Below, piece after piece: positions 1 to 8,886 of a stretch of DNA of 64,000 bases. The position numbers were made by a program, and so were the translations under genes. Position 1 is the first letter of the stretch; the number at the start of each line of letters is the position of its first letter. This DNA comes from Pyropia yezoensis (taxonomy: Eukaryota > Rhodophyta > Bangiophyceae > Bangiales > Bangiaceae). Where the stretch lies: contig CM020618.1 in the NCBI GenBank assembly GCA_009829735.1, forward strand, positions 34,820,894-34,884,893, written 5' to 3'. The notes beneath the pieces are model-generated. The model searched no databases and was not told the origin of the DNA. It saw nothing but the letters and a program-made list of their open reading frames with translations.

Positions 1-2109
1 CCCAGGTATCATCTGCCGGGTTAAAACCGAACCAGCGTACTCGCAGGTACAGGCGTCCGTCTCTCCAGGCAGGGTTCACAAACTTGACGTAGACATATTC
101 CCGACCTTCTTCTTGGGATAGCCAGGGTACTGCGGCCCGCTTGCGCCGGGTCAAGTCCCGTTGGCTTGGCGGTGGAGCTCGGGTGACATGGTCGCTGCTC
201 ACGCGGTACGGGGAGCCATCCACGTCTAGAAGAAAGGTCCAACCGTCCGTATTCAGGATCTCATAAGGTCCATCCGTCTTCGAGTCCAGCTTCCCCCGGG
301 TCTTGCTATGGTTGTCCACAAAAACCCAGTCGCCACCACCCAGTTCCTTGTTCTTTTCCCGAACGCCCTTGTCATAGCCCCGCTTGTATCGCTCCTGGGT
401 CTTCGAGATTGACTCCTTGACTCTTGGGAGCAGGAGCTTCAGTTGTTCCACGAACTCATCCTTTGCCTTGGGACCTGATTTCAGTGCAGGCTGGAGACCG
501 TCTGGTATTCTTTCCAGGGAGAAGTTGGTCAGCCGCCTTGGGGTCACAAAGTCGAGTGGAGCGACCCCCGTTGTCCGGTGAACTCGGGAGTTGTAGGCTA
601 GAGTGAGGACAGCCAGGAGCTCGTCCCAGTCTTCTTGGTGCTCCTCCACGTAGTGCCGTAGCATGTCTACTAGGGTCCGGTTGAATCGTTCCACCTGGCC
701 GTTCGTTTGAGGGTGGTACGTCGTAGTGTACAAGTTCTTGATGCCCATCAGGTCACAGACTCCTTGGAAGAACAGGGATGCAAACTGGGGACCGTTGTCG
801 GTTAAGACGGAGTCTGGAGGGCCGTAGGCAGCTATCGAGTACTCGCAGAAGGCTGACGTGACATTCAGAGCCGTGATGGTCCTCAGCGGGATCGCTCGAG
901 TGAACTTGGAGAACCGGTCACATATGATGAGCAGGTATATGTTGCCACTGGATGTTTCAGGTAGGGGCCCCAGGATGTCCATGCTTAAGCTTGCAAAGGG
1001 CTCCGCCGCAGGGAATAGGCGTAGCTTAGAAGTCTTCTTCCTCTGGGACAACCGGTGCCTTGCACACGAAACCCAAGCCTCCAGATACTTATGGACGTCA
1101 CTGGCCATGGTTTCCCAGTAATAGTGTCGTCTCATGGAAGCATACATCCGATTGATACCAGGATGTCCGGCCTGAGGAGACGAGTGCTCCAGGCGTAGGA
1201 TGTCAGCTCGTAGGCCCCGGGGTACGTAGACTTGAGTGGCCCCATCAAAGGGTGACACCCGTACTAGGAGTCCGTCCGTAGACTCGGAGAAACGACTGTT
1301 CCGGTTCAGGTCCATTTGGTGGCGAAGCTCCAAGCATTGGGGATCCGTCAGTTGTGCCTCCAGCATCCGGTGAATGGTCACCGGTTGATGAGCTTCAGGT
1401 GTCTCATACAGGGGAGTGTGCCAGCCACGTCCGACATTCGGGAGGATGAAGCAAGGTATTTCCTCCGGGATAGGACCGGTATCGGCTGCAGGAGTCTCCA
1501 GCCGGGACATGGTGTCGGCGCAGTGGTGCTCCCTCCCTGCTCTGGTGCACACCTTGAACTTGAACTCCGAAAGGCGTAGGCGCCACCGGGCGACCCTTCC
1601 TTGACTGCTGTCCATACATAGCAGCCACCTTAGGCTGGCGTGGTCCGTCCGGATGAGGAACTCTTGTCCTTCAAGATATGGCCGTAACAGGAAGCAAGCC
1701 CAGACGACTGCCAAGCACTCGCGCTCGGTCGTGAAATAGTTCTTCTCAGCTGGAGTCAAGACGCGACTGTAGTAGCCTATCGGGAGAAAGTGCCCATCAG
1801 GTTGCTGCTGGAGTAGTGAGCACCCCACCTGGACGCCACAGGCATCCGTCTCCAGAACAAACTGGCCCTCCCGCTTGGGTAACGCCAGTACTGGAGTGGT
1901 GGTCAGGCGCTTCTTGAGCTCTTCGAAGGCCGCGGTCTGCTTCTCGTCGAGCACCGGGAGTTGTGCGGGAAGCTTCTTGCTGGTCAGCTTGGTCAGTGGC
2001 CGGGCAATCAGAGCATAGTCCCGTGCGAACCGGCGATAGACGTTGCACATACCCAGGAAGCTCTTGAGTTCTGTCTGGGTTTTGGGTTGCCGTGCATGCC
2101 GGAGGGCCT
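1..2109 (-). pseudogene. Element A pol, 3' part: RNase H, integrase, start of chromodomain (family 1 Ty3/gypsy)
   Basis: Read on the minus strand, this is almost the same sequence as the second half of element B pol (about 6440-8540). It covers the end of reverse transcriptase, RNase H, integrase and the first residues of the chromodomain-like tail, and runs off the left edge of the window. No in-frame stop was noticed here, but the zinc-binding CxxC of the integrase N-terminus is WVSC here where element B has CISC, so the HHCC finger has lost a cysteine. Its missing first half resumes at 11769, because element B inserted between the two parts. Nonsense codons in that other half make the copy non-functional. 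Confidence 0.9.
2105..2109. repeat. Target-site duplication of element B, left copy (GGCCT)
   Basis: GGCCT lies directly before the TG of the left LTR and again directly after the CA of the right LTR (11764-11768). Five bases is the usual Ty3/gypsy duplication length. Removing the element plus one copy rejoins the element A pol sequence without a gap. Confidence 0.95.
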
Positions 2110-2683
2110 TGTAGCATCCCTGGCCCCGACTTGGCGCCGACCCGGGACTGCAACCAGAGGGCACCAGGTGCCAGAACACGCCCGCCGTGTGGCGATGGTT
2201 GGCGGCCGTGGCCCGTGCCCGGCACTGGGATGCGGTGGACTACGCTATCCACACGCGAGAGAGGGATTTCTGATGTGTTTTTGCATATTTGTGAGGGACT
2301 TGATTTGAGAGAATTTGAGTGTGAGATTAGTGAGTGGGAATAGAATTAGTAGTGATAGTGGCCCCCGACCTGACGAGGTTAGACTCGGGTCGGGGCCACT
2401 CGGGGTTATGGGGGGGGGCTACCGGGCCAACGTGCCGGGGTTCCCCCAGATGCACGTTAAGAGGGACAGCGAGGCGCCCTCGGCCCGCGCCCTCAGGGAA
2501 AAAGACAACTGCGCGTTTGCTTTCCTCTTCCCCGTGTGCACTACCGTGCGTATCTGTTTGCCCTGCAAGCAGGCACGTGAGGCAACAGGCATACCATTCT
2601 CGTAGTTCCCCTTTCTGCGTTACCTGTCCCTTTCCCCCGAGGGATATAGACACGTGTCTGAGAGGATCGAGTTTTATACCACA
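2110..2683 (+). repeat. Element B 5' LTR (574 bp)
   Basis: Begins TGTAGCATCC and ends ATACCACA, with canonical TG...CA ends. It matches 11190-11763 throughout by eye. An inverted repeat at about 2358-2399 (GTGGCCCC near the start, GGGGCCAC at the end) could form a stem in the LTR RNA. It should supply the promoter and polyadenylation signals of the element. Confidence 0.95.
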
Positions 2684-2687
2684 TATT

Positions 2688-2705
2688 TGGTGGAGCAGCA
2701 GGGGA
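2688..2705 (+). promoter_or_regulatory. Element B primer-binding site
   Basis: TGGTGGAGCAGCAGGGGA starts four bases after the LTR. TGG pairs with a tRNA 3' CCA end. The complement implies a tRNA whose acceptor stem begins GGAGCAG. It does not match the usual initiator-Met primer, and I cannot name the tRNA. The same 18 bases occur in elements A, C and D. Confidence 0.8.
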
Positions 2706-2892
2706 TTGGAGTGTTTGAGAAGAGACATTTGGGAGCAGCGGTTGCGTTGTTCCTATTCTGTCTTTTTCTGTGGTTTGGGAATTATTTGCACCCGCTCACG
2801 GGAACCCCATTCCTGGCTCTCCAACCCCTCTCTTGTGGTCTTGCGATCTTTGGACACGCAGGTAACTGGACTGTGGCTGTCAAGAGACCAAC

Positions 2893-4653
2893 ATGGCTAC
2901 CCTCCCTGGCACGACGGTGCCCGAAGGGGTAGACCCCGCGTCCCTTGACGCATCCCTGGTCACCGCGGGGGACGGTGCCCAACCCGGCGTTCTCCCTACG
3001 GGTGAAGCAGACCTGGGCGTGACATCCGGTAGTGGACTGGAGTCTACAGGCGGCCAAGTACCGCCTGCTCCCGTTCCTCCGGCTGTTCCTCCTGTGGGAG
3101 CCACCCCGGGGTCAACGGCGTTTGAGTCCGCTCGCAGCAGACGTCTCCCTCCTGTCGGTTCTACTCTTCAACCTCCAGGGATAGCCCCTGGTGTGTTTAC
3201 TCCTGGACCCACACATGGCAGCTGGGTGTATACACCTCTTCCTGTGGGCACTAGCAGTGCCAGAGGCACCGCTATGACTGGTTCTACGGGTCTTCCTGAG
3301 ACTTCGACTCCTGGGACCGGCCAAGCTTTTCCTCCCCTTGCGTCCTATGGGGCGGGGAGCTCCAAGACCGGTGACCGGAGCAGCCGTAGGCGTCGGCGTC
3401 GTCGCCGCCGCTCTAGCACCAGCGAGACCAGTTCCTCCAGCTCTGAGGAGGGATATGACTGGGATGCATCTCCCGGTCCTACCCGGCGCAGGCTAGTCGA
3501 GTTCGACTTCCCTGCCCACCAAGTGGGAGATGCCACCCTGAACAAGGTCACGTATTGGGGTAACTACCGGCTAGAGAACCAAGACCAAGGTTACACCCGG
3601 AAGATGGCCAAGAAGATGGCATCCCTGAACCGGCGAATGCAGCCGAGCTTTGGGGGACATCCTAAGTTTTCCGGGAAGAGACCGGCGCTTATCTTTGCCT
3701 TCCTGCGCCGGTTTGTCAAGGCATGCAATGACAACGATGTGTCCGAGGGCAAGGCTCTCTATCTCCTGGTTAACTTCATGACCGGAGAAGCGGAACAGCG
3801 GTTTGCACAGGTTCTACCAGACTCTGCCGGGCACATTGTTGGACGTACCGTCGCGAGTTATCCGGAGGCGGTCAACTGGCTCCTGTCCAACTACGCAGAC
3901 GCGGACTCCCTGCGTAAGGCAGTCGGTAGGCTGAACCGGGCAACCATGGAGAGACAAGAGACTCCAGAGGCGTTCGCCCGTCGTGTCCGGGAGATGAGCG
4001 ATGCTTGTGGCAACGTTTACCCTGAGGACAGGCTCAAGATGATCTTCTCGGAGGGGCTTCCTGAATATCTTCAAGTGGATGCGGAGAACTACAACCAGGA
4101 ACATCAAGAACATACCTTCCAGCAGTTGATGGCCTATACCCAGGGCAAGCACCGGCAAGCCAAGGCCCTCCAGGCTCCTATGGTATCAACCCCCAAGCCT
4201 TTGTCGCGAGTTCGTCCCGGACCCGACAAGTATAAGGGAGGTGATAACCCTGTACCGGTACTCGCAGTTGGCGAGGCCTCACCCATGGAGTCAAGGGACA
4301 AGTGGGGCGGCTTCGTTTCTAAGGAGCAACCTTCCCTGGTCGCCCCCAAGCAGATCAGGAACCAGCGGTTCCGGTCTTGCTGGCTGTGCCAGAAGGAGGA
4401 TCATATGTCCTACCAGTGCCCGACCATTCCCGAGGATCTCCAGGAGAAACTCAAGCGTCAAGGACTGGTGTTTGCAAAGGCGGTCAACTGGGCTGACCGG
4501 CGGGCACCCTCCAAGATGGACAAGGCACAGGTACATGCCATCCGAGTGGCAACCTTACAGAGCATCACGGAGGCTCTGGCAAGGGAAGCTCCTACGGACT
4601 TTGACCTGGAGACCGAAACCTCTAAGGACTCCTCGGAGCCGGGAAACGAGTAG
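2893..4653 (+). CDS. gag: Element B Gag (capsid-nucleocapsid polyprotein)
   Basis: 586 aa from the first ATG after the primer-binding site (GACCAACATGG context) to TAG. The N-terminus is rich in Pro, Gly, Thr and Ser. An Arg-rich run followed by a Ser run lies around residues 160-190. The middle, with the RFLRRFVKACNDND segment, resembles a retrotransposon capsid domain. Near the C-terminus a CCHC zinc knuckle is complete (CWLCQKEDHMSYQC: C-x2-C-x4-H-x4-C), which in this family binds genomic RNA. The protein ends GNE before TAG, and the GGGAAAC heptamer inside those codons is a likely frameshift site into pol. Gag would assemble the virus-like particle in the cytoplasm. Confidence 0.93.
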   Translation: MATLPGTTVPEGVDPASLDASLVTAGDGAQPGVLPTGEADLGVTSGSGLESTGGQVPPAPVPPAVPPVGATPGSTAFESARSRRLPPVGSTLQPPGIAPGVFTPGPTHGSWVYTPLPVGTSSARGTAMTGSTGLPETSTPGTGQAFPPLASYGAGSSKTGDRSSRRRRRRRRRSSTSETSSSSSEEGYDWDASPGPTRRRLVEFDFPAHQVGDATLNKVTYWGNYRLENQDQGYTRKMAKKMASLNRRMQPSFGGHPKFSGKRPALIFAFLRRFVKACNDNDVSEGKALYLLVNFMTGEAEQRFAQVLPDSAGHIVGRTVASYPEAVNWLLSNYADADSLRKAVGRLNRATMERQETPEAFARRVREMSDACGNVYPEDRLKMIFSEGLPEYLQVDAENYNQEHQEHTFQQLMAYTQGKHRQAKALQAPMVSTPKPLSRVRPGPDKYKGGDNPVPVLAVGEASPMESRDKWGGFVSKEQPSLVAPKQIRNQRFRSCWLCQKEDHMSYQCPTIPEDLQEKLKRQGLVFAKAVNWADRRAPSKMDKAQVHAIRVATLQSITEALAREAPTDFDLETETSKDSSEPGNE

Positions 4654-7600
4654 GGCAGGCGCTCTCCCCAAGTGTCTTCCCGAATCTCCAACGGCAGGGT
4701 ACTTCTACCTGTTCTCCCCTTGCGTGCCGGGAGAAAGGACGGCAGTTACCTGCTCAACCGGTAGCCGCCTGGACACCCTGTTTGTTCAAGGGGACCTTGC
4801 TCGTCCTGCGTAAGGAAAACCTCAAGATTAATGCTCGTATGCGTGTGGGGGATAGCCTCCCCCAAGCTGTTACGCCGGTGGTCGACACGGGAGCCGGACC
4901 AAGCGTCATCACTGAGAACCTGTTACCTCCGGGCTGGCGTCGACATGCCTGGAGAGCGCCTACCAAGACCCGGATTGTAGACGCATCAGGTCAAACCCTA
5001 CGACCGCTTGGCCGTCTTCCCGTCGCCATCTATGTCAACAATGAACCAATGCTTTTTCCCTTTCTAGTAGTCAAGACCTTATCAGTCCCCCTCATCCTAG
5101 GCTGGGACTTCCAGAAGCAGCATGTCAAGAGCATCCTACCCGGAGAAGGAAAGGTGCAGTTCAACCATGGGTTTGTGTCACCAGTGCTGGAGCACCTGGA
5201 CACCAAGGTTCGTGTGGCCAAGAACCAGAAGGAACGCATCCCACCCTCTACCTTGACCCTCATCAAACCGGTGCTCCTACCTCCTCGCTCGGAGACCAAG
5301 GTTCAAGTCACGACCCGGACTGCAGGTCAATGCCTGATCTACGGACGCAAGGAATTTCTGGCGAAACACCGATTATACCTAGCCCACGGACACCACAAGA
5401 AGGTGGAGAGGCACACCCCGTTCTCGGTGCTGATCGTCAACGTGAGCCGGAAGCCAATAACCCTCGCCAAGGGCACTCGAGTTGGTACAGCCGAGCCTTA
5501 CCGGGGGTCCGCCCGCGCTATGAGCAAGGAAGACCTCTTCAACCTGCAACAAGAGCTGGCATCCAACTTGACGGCCTTAGACGTATCTCCGGAACAAGAG
5601 CAGGCTGGCCGTACTACTCCGAAGCCCGAACAAGCACCGCCCGGGATGCCGAAGGTCAACCAAGAAAACGTCCCTCTCGACTTGAAGGAGGCACTGGAGA
5701 AGCTTCTCCAGGAACATCGGCACCTGTGGTCCGGAGAGCTGGGCAAGATGGACGCCACCCTACACCGGATTCAACTCAAGCCAGATGCCAAACCAGTGCA
5801 CATGCACCCATACCGGGCTGGACCTCATCGCCGGGATGAGATTGAGAAGCAGGTTAACAAGATGCTCAAGATGGATGTTATCGAGCCGTCTGATGGCGAG
5901 TGGGCTTTCCCGGTGGTAGTCGTCCCGAAACCTGGCGGTCACTTCCGTTTCTGCGTTGACTACAGACGCCTGAACGAGATGACAGTCAAGGATGTATACC
6001 CGATACCCCGGATGGATGATTGCCTCGACTTTCTTGGTGATGCCACCCTCTTCTCGACGCTGGATTGTAATGCCGGTTACTGGCAGATCCCTCTGGCTGA
6101 CGAGGACAAGGACAAGACTACCTTCACGTGCCACATGGGACTGTTCCGGTGCAAGCGTCTCCCTTTTGGTCTCACTAATGCTCCGGCAACCTTCCAGAGA
6201 GCCATCGACATCATCCTGTCGGGGCTAAGGTGGAGAACATGTTTGGTCTACCTGGACGACATCATTGTTTTCTCCAAGACCCCAGCGGAACACCTGGAGC
6301 ACCTTCGAGAGGTCCTGGCCCTCCTGTCCAAGGCTGGAGTTACCCTCAAGGCCGAGAAATGCCACCTGTTTGAGACTGAGGTGGAGTACCTGGGGCACGT
6401 GCTGAGTCCGGGGGAGCTCCGAGTCAACGAGAAGAACATCAAGGCCCTCCGGCATGCACGGCAACCTAAAACCCAGACGGAACTCAAGAGCTTCCTGGGT
6501 ATGTGCAACGTCTACCGCCGGTTCGTACGGGACTACGCTTTGATTGCCCGGCCCTTGACCAAGCTTACTAGCAAGAAGCTTCCAGCACAACTCCCGGTGT
6601 TCGACGAGAAGCAGACAACAGCCTTCGGAGAGCTCAAGAAGCGCCTGACCACCACTCCAGTACTGGCGTTACCCAAGCGGGAGGGCCAGTTTGTTCTGGA
6701 GACTGATGCCTGTGGCGTCCAGGTGGGGTGCTCACTACTCCAGCAGCAACCTGATGGGCACTTCCTCCCGATAGGCTACTACAGTCGCGTCTTGACTCCA
6801 GCCGAGAAGAACTATTCCACGACCGAGCGCGAGTGCTTGGCGGTCGTCTGGGCTTGCTTCCTGTTACGTCCATATCTTGAAGGACAAGAGTTCCTCATCC
6901 GGACGGACCACGCCAGTCTAAGGTGGCTGCTATGCATGGACAGCAGTCAAGGAAGGGTCGCCCGGTGGCGCCTACGCCTTTCGGAGTTCAAGTACAAGGT
7001 GTGCACCAGAGCAGGGAGGGAGCACCACTGCGCCGACACCATGTCCCGGCTGGAGACTCCTGCAGCCGATACCGGTCCTATCCCGGAGGAAATACCTTGC
7101 TTCATCCTCCCGAATGTCGGACGTGGCTGGCACGCTCCCCTGTACGAGACACCTGACGCTCATCAACCGGTAACCATTCACCGGATGCTGGAGGCACAAT
7201 TGACGGACCCTCAATGCTTGGAGCTTCGCCACCAAATGGACCTGAACCGGAACAGTCGCTTCTCCGAGTCTACAGACGGACTCCTGGTACGGGTGTCACC
7301 CTTCGATGGGGCAACTCAAGTCTACGTACCCCGGAGCCTACGGACTGACATCCTACGCCTGGAGCACTCGTCTCCCCAGGCCGGACATCCTGGTATCAAT
7401 CGGATGTATGCTTCCATGAGACGACATTATTACTGGGAAACCATGGCCAGTGACGTCCATAAGTGCCTGGAGGCTTGTATTTCTTGTGCAAGGAACCGGT
7501 TGTCCCAGAGGAGGAAGACTTCTAAGCTACGCCTATTCCCTGCGGCGGAGCCCTTTGCAAGCTTAAGCATGGACATCCTGGGGCCCCTACCTGAGACCTC

Positions 7601-8741
7601 CAGTGGCAACATATACCTGCTCATCATTTGTGACCGGTTCTCCAAGTTCACTCGAGCAATCCCGTTGAGAACCATCACGGCTCTGGATGTCACGTCGGCC
7701 TTCTGCGAGTACTGGATAGCTGCCTACGGCCCTCCAGACTCCGTCTTAACCGACAACGGTCCCCAGTTTGCATCCCTGTTCTTCCAAGGAGTCTGTGACC
7801 TGATGGGCATCAAGAACTTGTACACCACGACGTACCACCCTCAAACGAACGGCCAGGTGGAACGATTCAACCGGACCCTAGTGGACATGCTACGGCACTA
7901 CGTGGAGGAGCATCAAGAAGACTGGGACGAGCTCCTGGCTGTCCTCACTCTAGCCTACAACTCCCGAGTTCACCGGACAACGGGAGTCGCTCCACTCGAC
8001 TTTGTCACCCCAAGGCGGCTGACCAACTTCTCCCTGGAAAGAATACCGGATGGTCTCCAGCCTGCACTGAAGTCAGGTCCCAAGGCAAAGGATGAGTTCC
8101 TGGAACAACTAAAGCTCCTGCTCCCAAGAGTCAAGGAGTCAATTTCAAAGACCCAGGAGCGATACAAGCGGGACTATGACAAGGGTGTCCGGGAAAAGAA
8201 CAAGGAACTGGGTGGTGGCGACTGGGTTTTTGTGGACAACCATAGCAAGACCCGGGGGAAGCTGGACTCTAAGACGGATGGACCTTATGAGATTCTCAAT
8301 ACGGATGGCTGGACCTTCCTTCTAGACGTGGATGGCTCTCCGTACCGGGTGAGCAGCGACCATGTCACCCGAGCTCCACCGCCAAGCCAACGGGACTTGA
8401 CCCGGCGTAAGCGGACTGCGATACCCTGGCTATCCCAAGAAGAAGGTCGGGAATTTGTCTACGTCAAGTTTGTCGACCATGCCTGGAGAGATGGACGCCT
8501 GTACCTGCGAGTACGCTGGTTCGGCCTTAACCCAGCAGATGATACATGGGAACCCTCAAACCGGCTACCCATCGCGGACGTCTGTGCCTACACGCGACGG
8601 AACGGGATCGAGGGCACTCCAGTGGCCAGAGCCGGCAAGATTCTGGAGTCGGACACGGAGGAGGACCAAGAGGACGGGGCCAACCAAGACCCTCGGGACG
8701 AGACGAGCTCACCCGCAACGGATGCGGAACAAGAGGATTGA
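4626..8741 (+). CDS. pol: Element B Pol (protease, RT, RNase H, integrase, chromodomain-like tail)
   Basis: The pol frame is open from 4626, overlaps the end of gag, and is probably translated by -1 frameshifting, because the first ATG in frame is only at 4839. Counting residues from 4782: aspartic protease DTGA at 35-38; RT catalytic Asp 428 in FSTLDCN and YLDD at 490-493; RNase H Asp 642 in ETDA; integrase HHCC finger from about His 862 (H-x6-H...CISC), then D931, D991 and E1027, giving the DD35E spacing. A chromodomain-like segment (FVYVKFVDHAW...DDTWEP) begins near 1224 and may steer integration to marked chromatin. All catalytic residues I can check are present and there is no internal stop. 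It ends EQED with TGA. Confidence 0.95.
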   Translation, partial: GLLGAGKRVGQALSPSVFPNLQRQGTSTCSPLACREKGRQLPAQPVAAWTPCLFKGTLLVLRKENLKINARMRVGDSLPQAVTPVVDTGAGPSVITENLLPPGWRRHAWRAPTKTRIVDASGQTLRPLGRLPVAIYVNNEPMLFPFLVVKTLSVPLILGWDFQKQHVKSILPGEGKVQFNHGFVSPVLEHLDTKVRVAKNQKERIPPSTLTLIKPVLLPPRSETKVQVTTRTAGQCLIYGRKEFLAKHRLYLAHGHHKKVERHTPFSVLIVNVSRKPITLAKGTRVGTAEPYRGSARAMSKEDLFNLQQELASNLTALDVSPEQEQAGRTTPKPEQAPPGMPKVNQENVPLDLKEALEKLLQEHRHLWSGELGKMDATLHRIQLKPDAKPVHMHPYRAGPHRRDEIEKQVNKMLKMDVIEPSDGEWAFPVVVVPKPGGHFRFCVDYRRLNEMTVKDVYPIPRMDDCLDFLGDATLFSTLDCNAGYWQIPLADEDKDKTTFTCHMGLFRCKRLPFGLTNAPATFQRAIDIILSGLRWRTCLVYLDDIIVFSKTPAEHLEHLREVLALLSKAGVTLKAEKCHLFETEVEYLGHVLSPGELRVNEKNIKALRHARQPKTQTELKSFLGMCNVYRRFVRDYALIARPLTKLTSKKLPAQLPVFDEKQTTAFGELKKRLTTTPVLALPKREGQFVLETDACGVQVGCSLLQQQPDGHFLPIGYYSRVLTPAEKNYSTTERECLAVVWACFLLRPYLEGQEFLIRTDHASLRWLLCMDSSQGRVARWRLRLSEFKYKVCTRAGREHHCADTMSRLETPAADTGPIPEEIPCFILPNVGRGWHAPLYETPDAHQPVTIHRMLEAQLTDPQCLELRHQMDLNRNSRFSESTDGLLVRVSPFDGATQVYVPRSLRTDILRLEHSSPQAGHPGINRMYASMRRHYYWETMASDVHKCLEACISCARNRLSQRRKTSKLRLFPAAEPFASLSMDILGPLPETSSGNIYLLIICDRFSKFTRAIPLRTITALDVTSAFCEYWIAAYGPPDSVLTDNGPQFASLFFQGVCDLMGIKNLYTTTYHPQTNGQVERFNRTLVDMLRHYVEEHQEDWDELLAVLTLAYNSRVHRTTGVAPLDFVTPRRLTNFSLERIPDGLQPALKSGPKAKDEFLEQLKLLLPRVKESISKTQERYKRDYDKGVREKNKELGGGDWVFVDNHSKTRGKLDSKTDGPYEILNTDGWTFLLDVDGSPYRVSSDHVTRAPPPSQRDLTRRKRTAIPWLSQEEGREFVYVKFVDHAWRDGRLYLRVRWFGLNPADDTWEPSNRLPIADVCAYTRRNGIEGTPVARAGKILESDTEEDQEDGANQDPRDETSSPATDAEQED
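4641..4647 (+). promoter_or_regulatory. Probable -1 ribosomal frameshift slippery site (GGGAAAC), element B gag/pol
   Basis: In the gag frame the heptamer reads G GGA AAC, an exact X XXY YYZ slippery site. It lies one codon before the gag TAG. Pol is in the -1 frame, which is open from 4626. The same heptamer stands at the same place in elements A, C and D. No clear downstream stem-loop was found in family 1, unlike family 2. Confidence 0.75.
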
Positions 8742-8886
8742 GAAGAAGGGAACGGGTATATCAAGGATAACACGCAACGCAAGCATGGAACAATCAAGGA
8801 AAACAAGCACCCGCTCGAGCAACCCTTCTCTCCGCCTCTTCCCTCCTCGCTTCTCCCAAGACCCTCACCCTCCTTGCATCCAACTA
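8742..8886. other. Spacer between element B pol and the antisense frame
   Basis: About 145 bp that hold the 3' ends of two convergent frames, pol on plus and the antisense frame on minus. I see no other feature. Confidence 0.5.

Noticed and set aside
2327..2948. Open frames inside the family 1 LTR and leader
   Set aside because: The same frames recur in every LTR copy, overlap on both strands and lead into non-coding leader sequence. Nothing supports translation.
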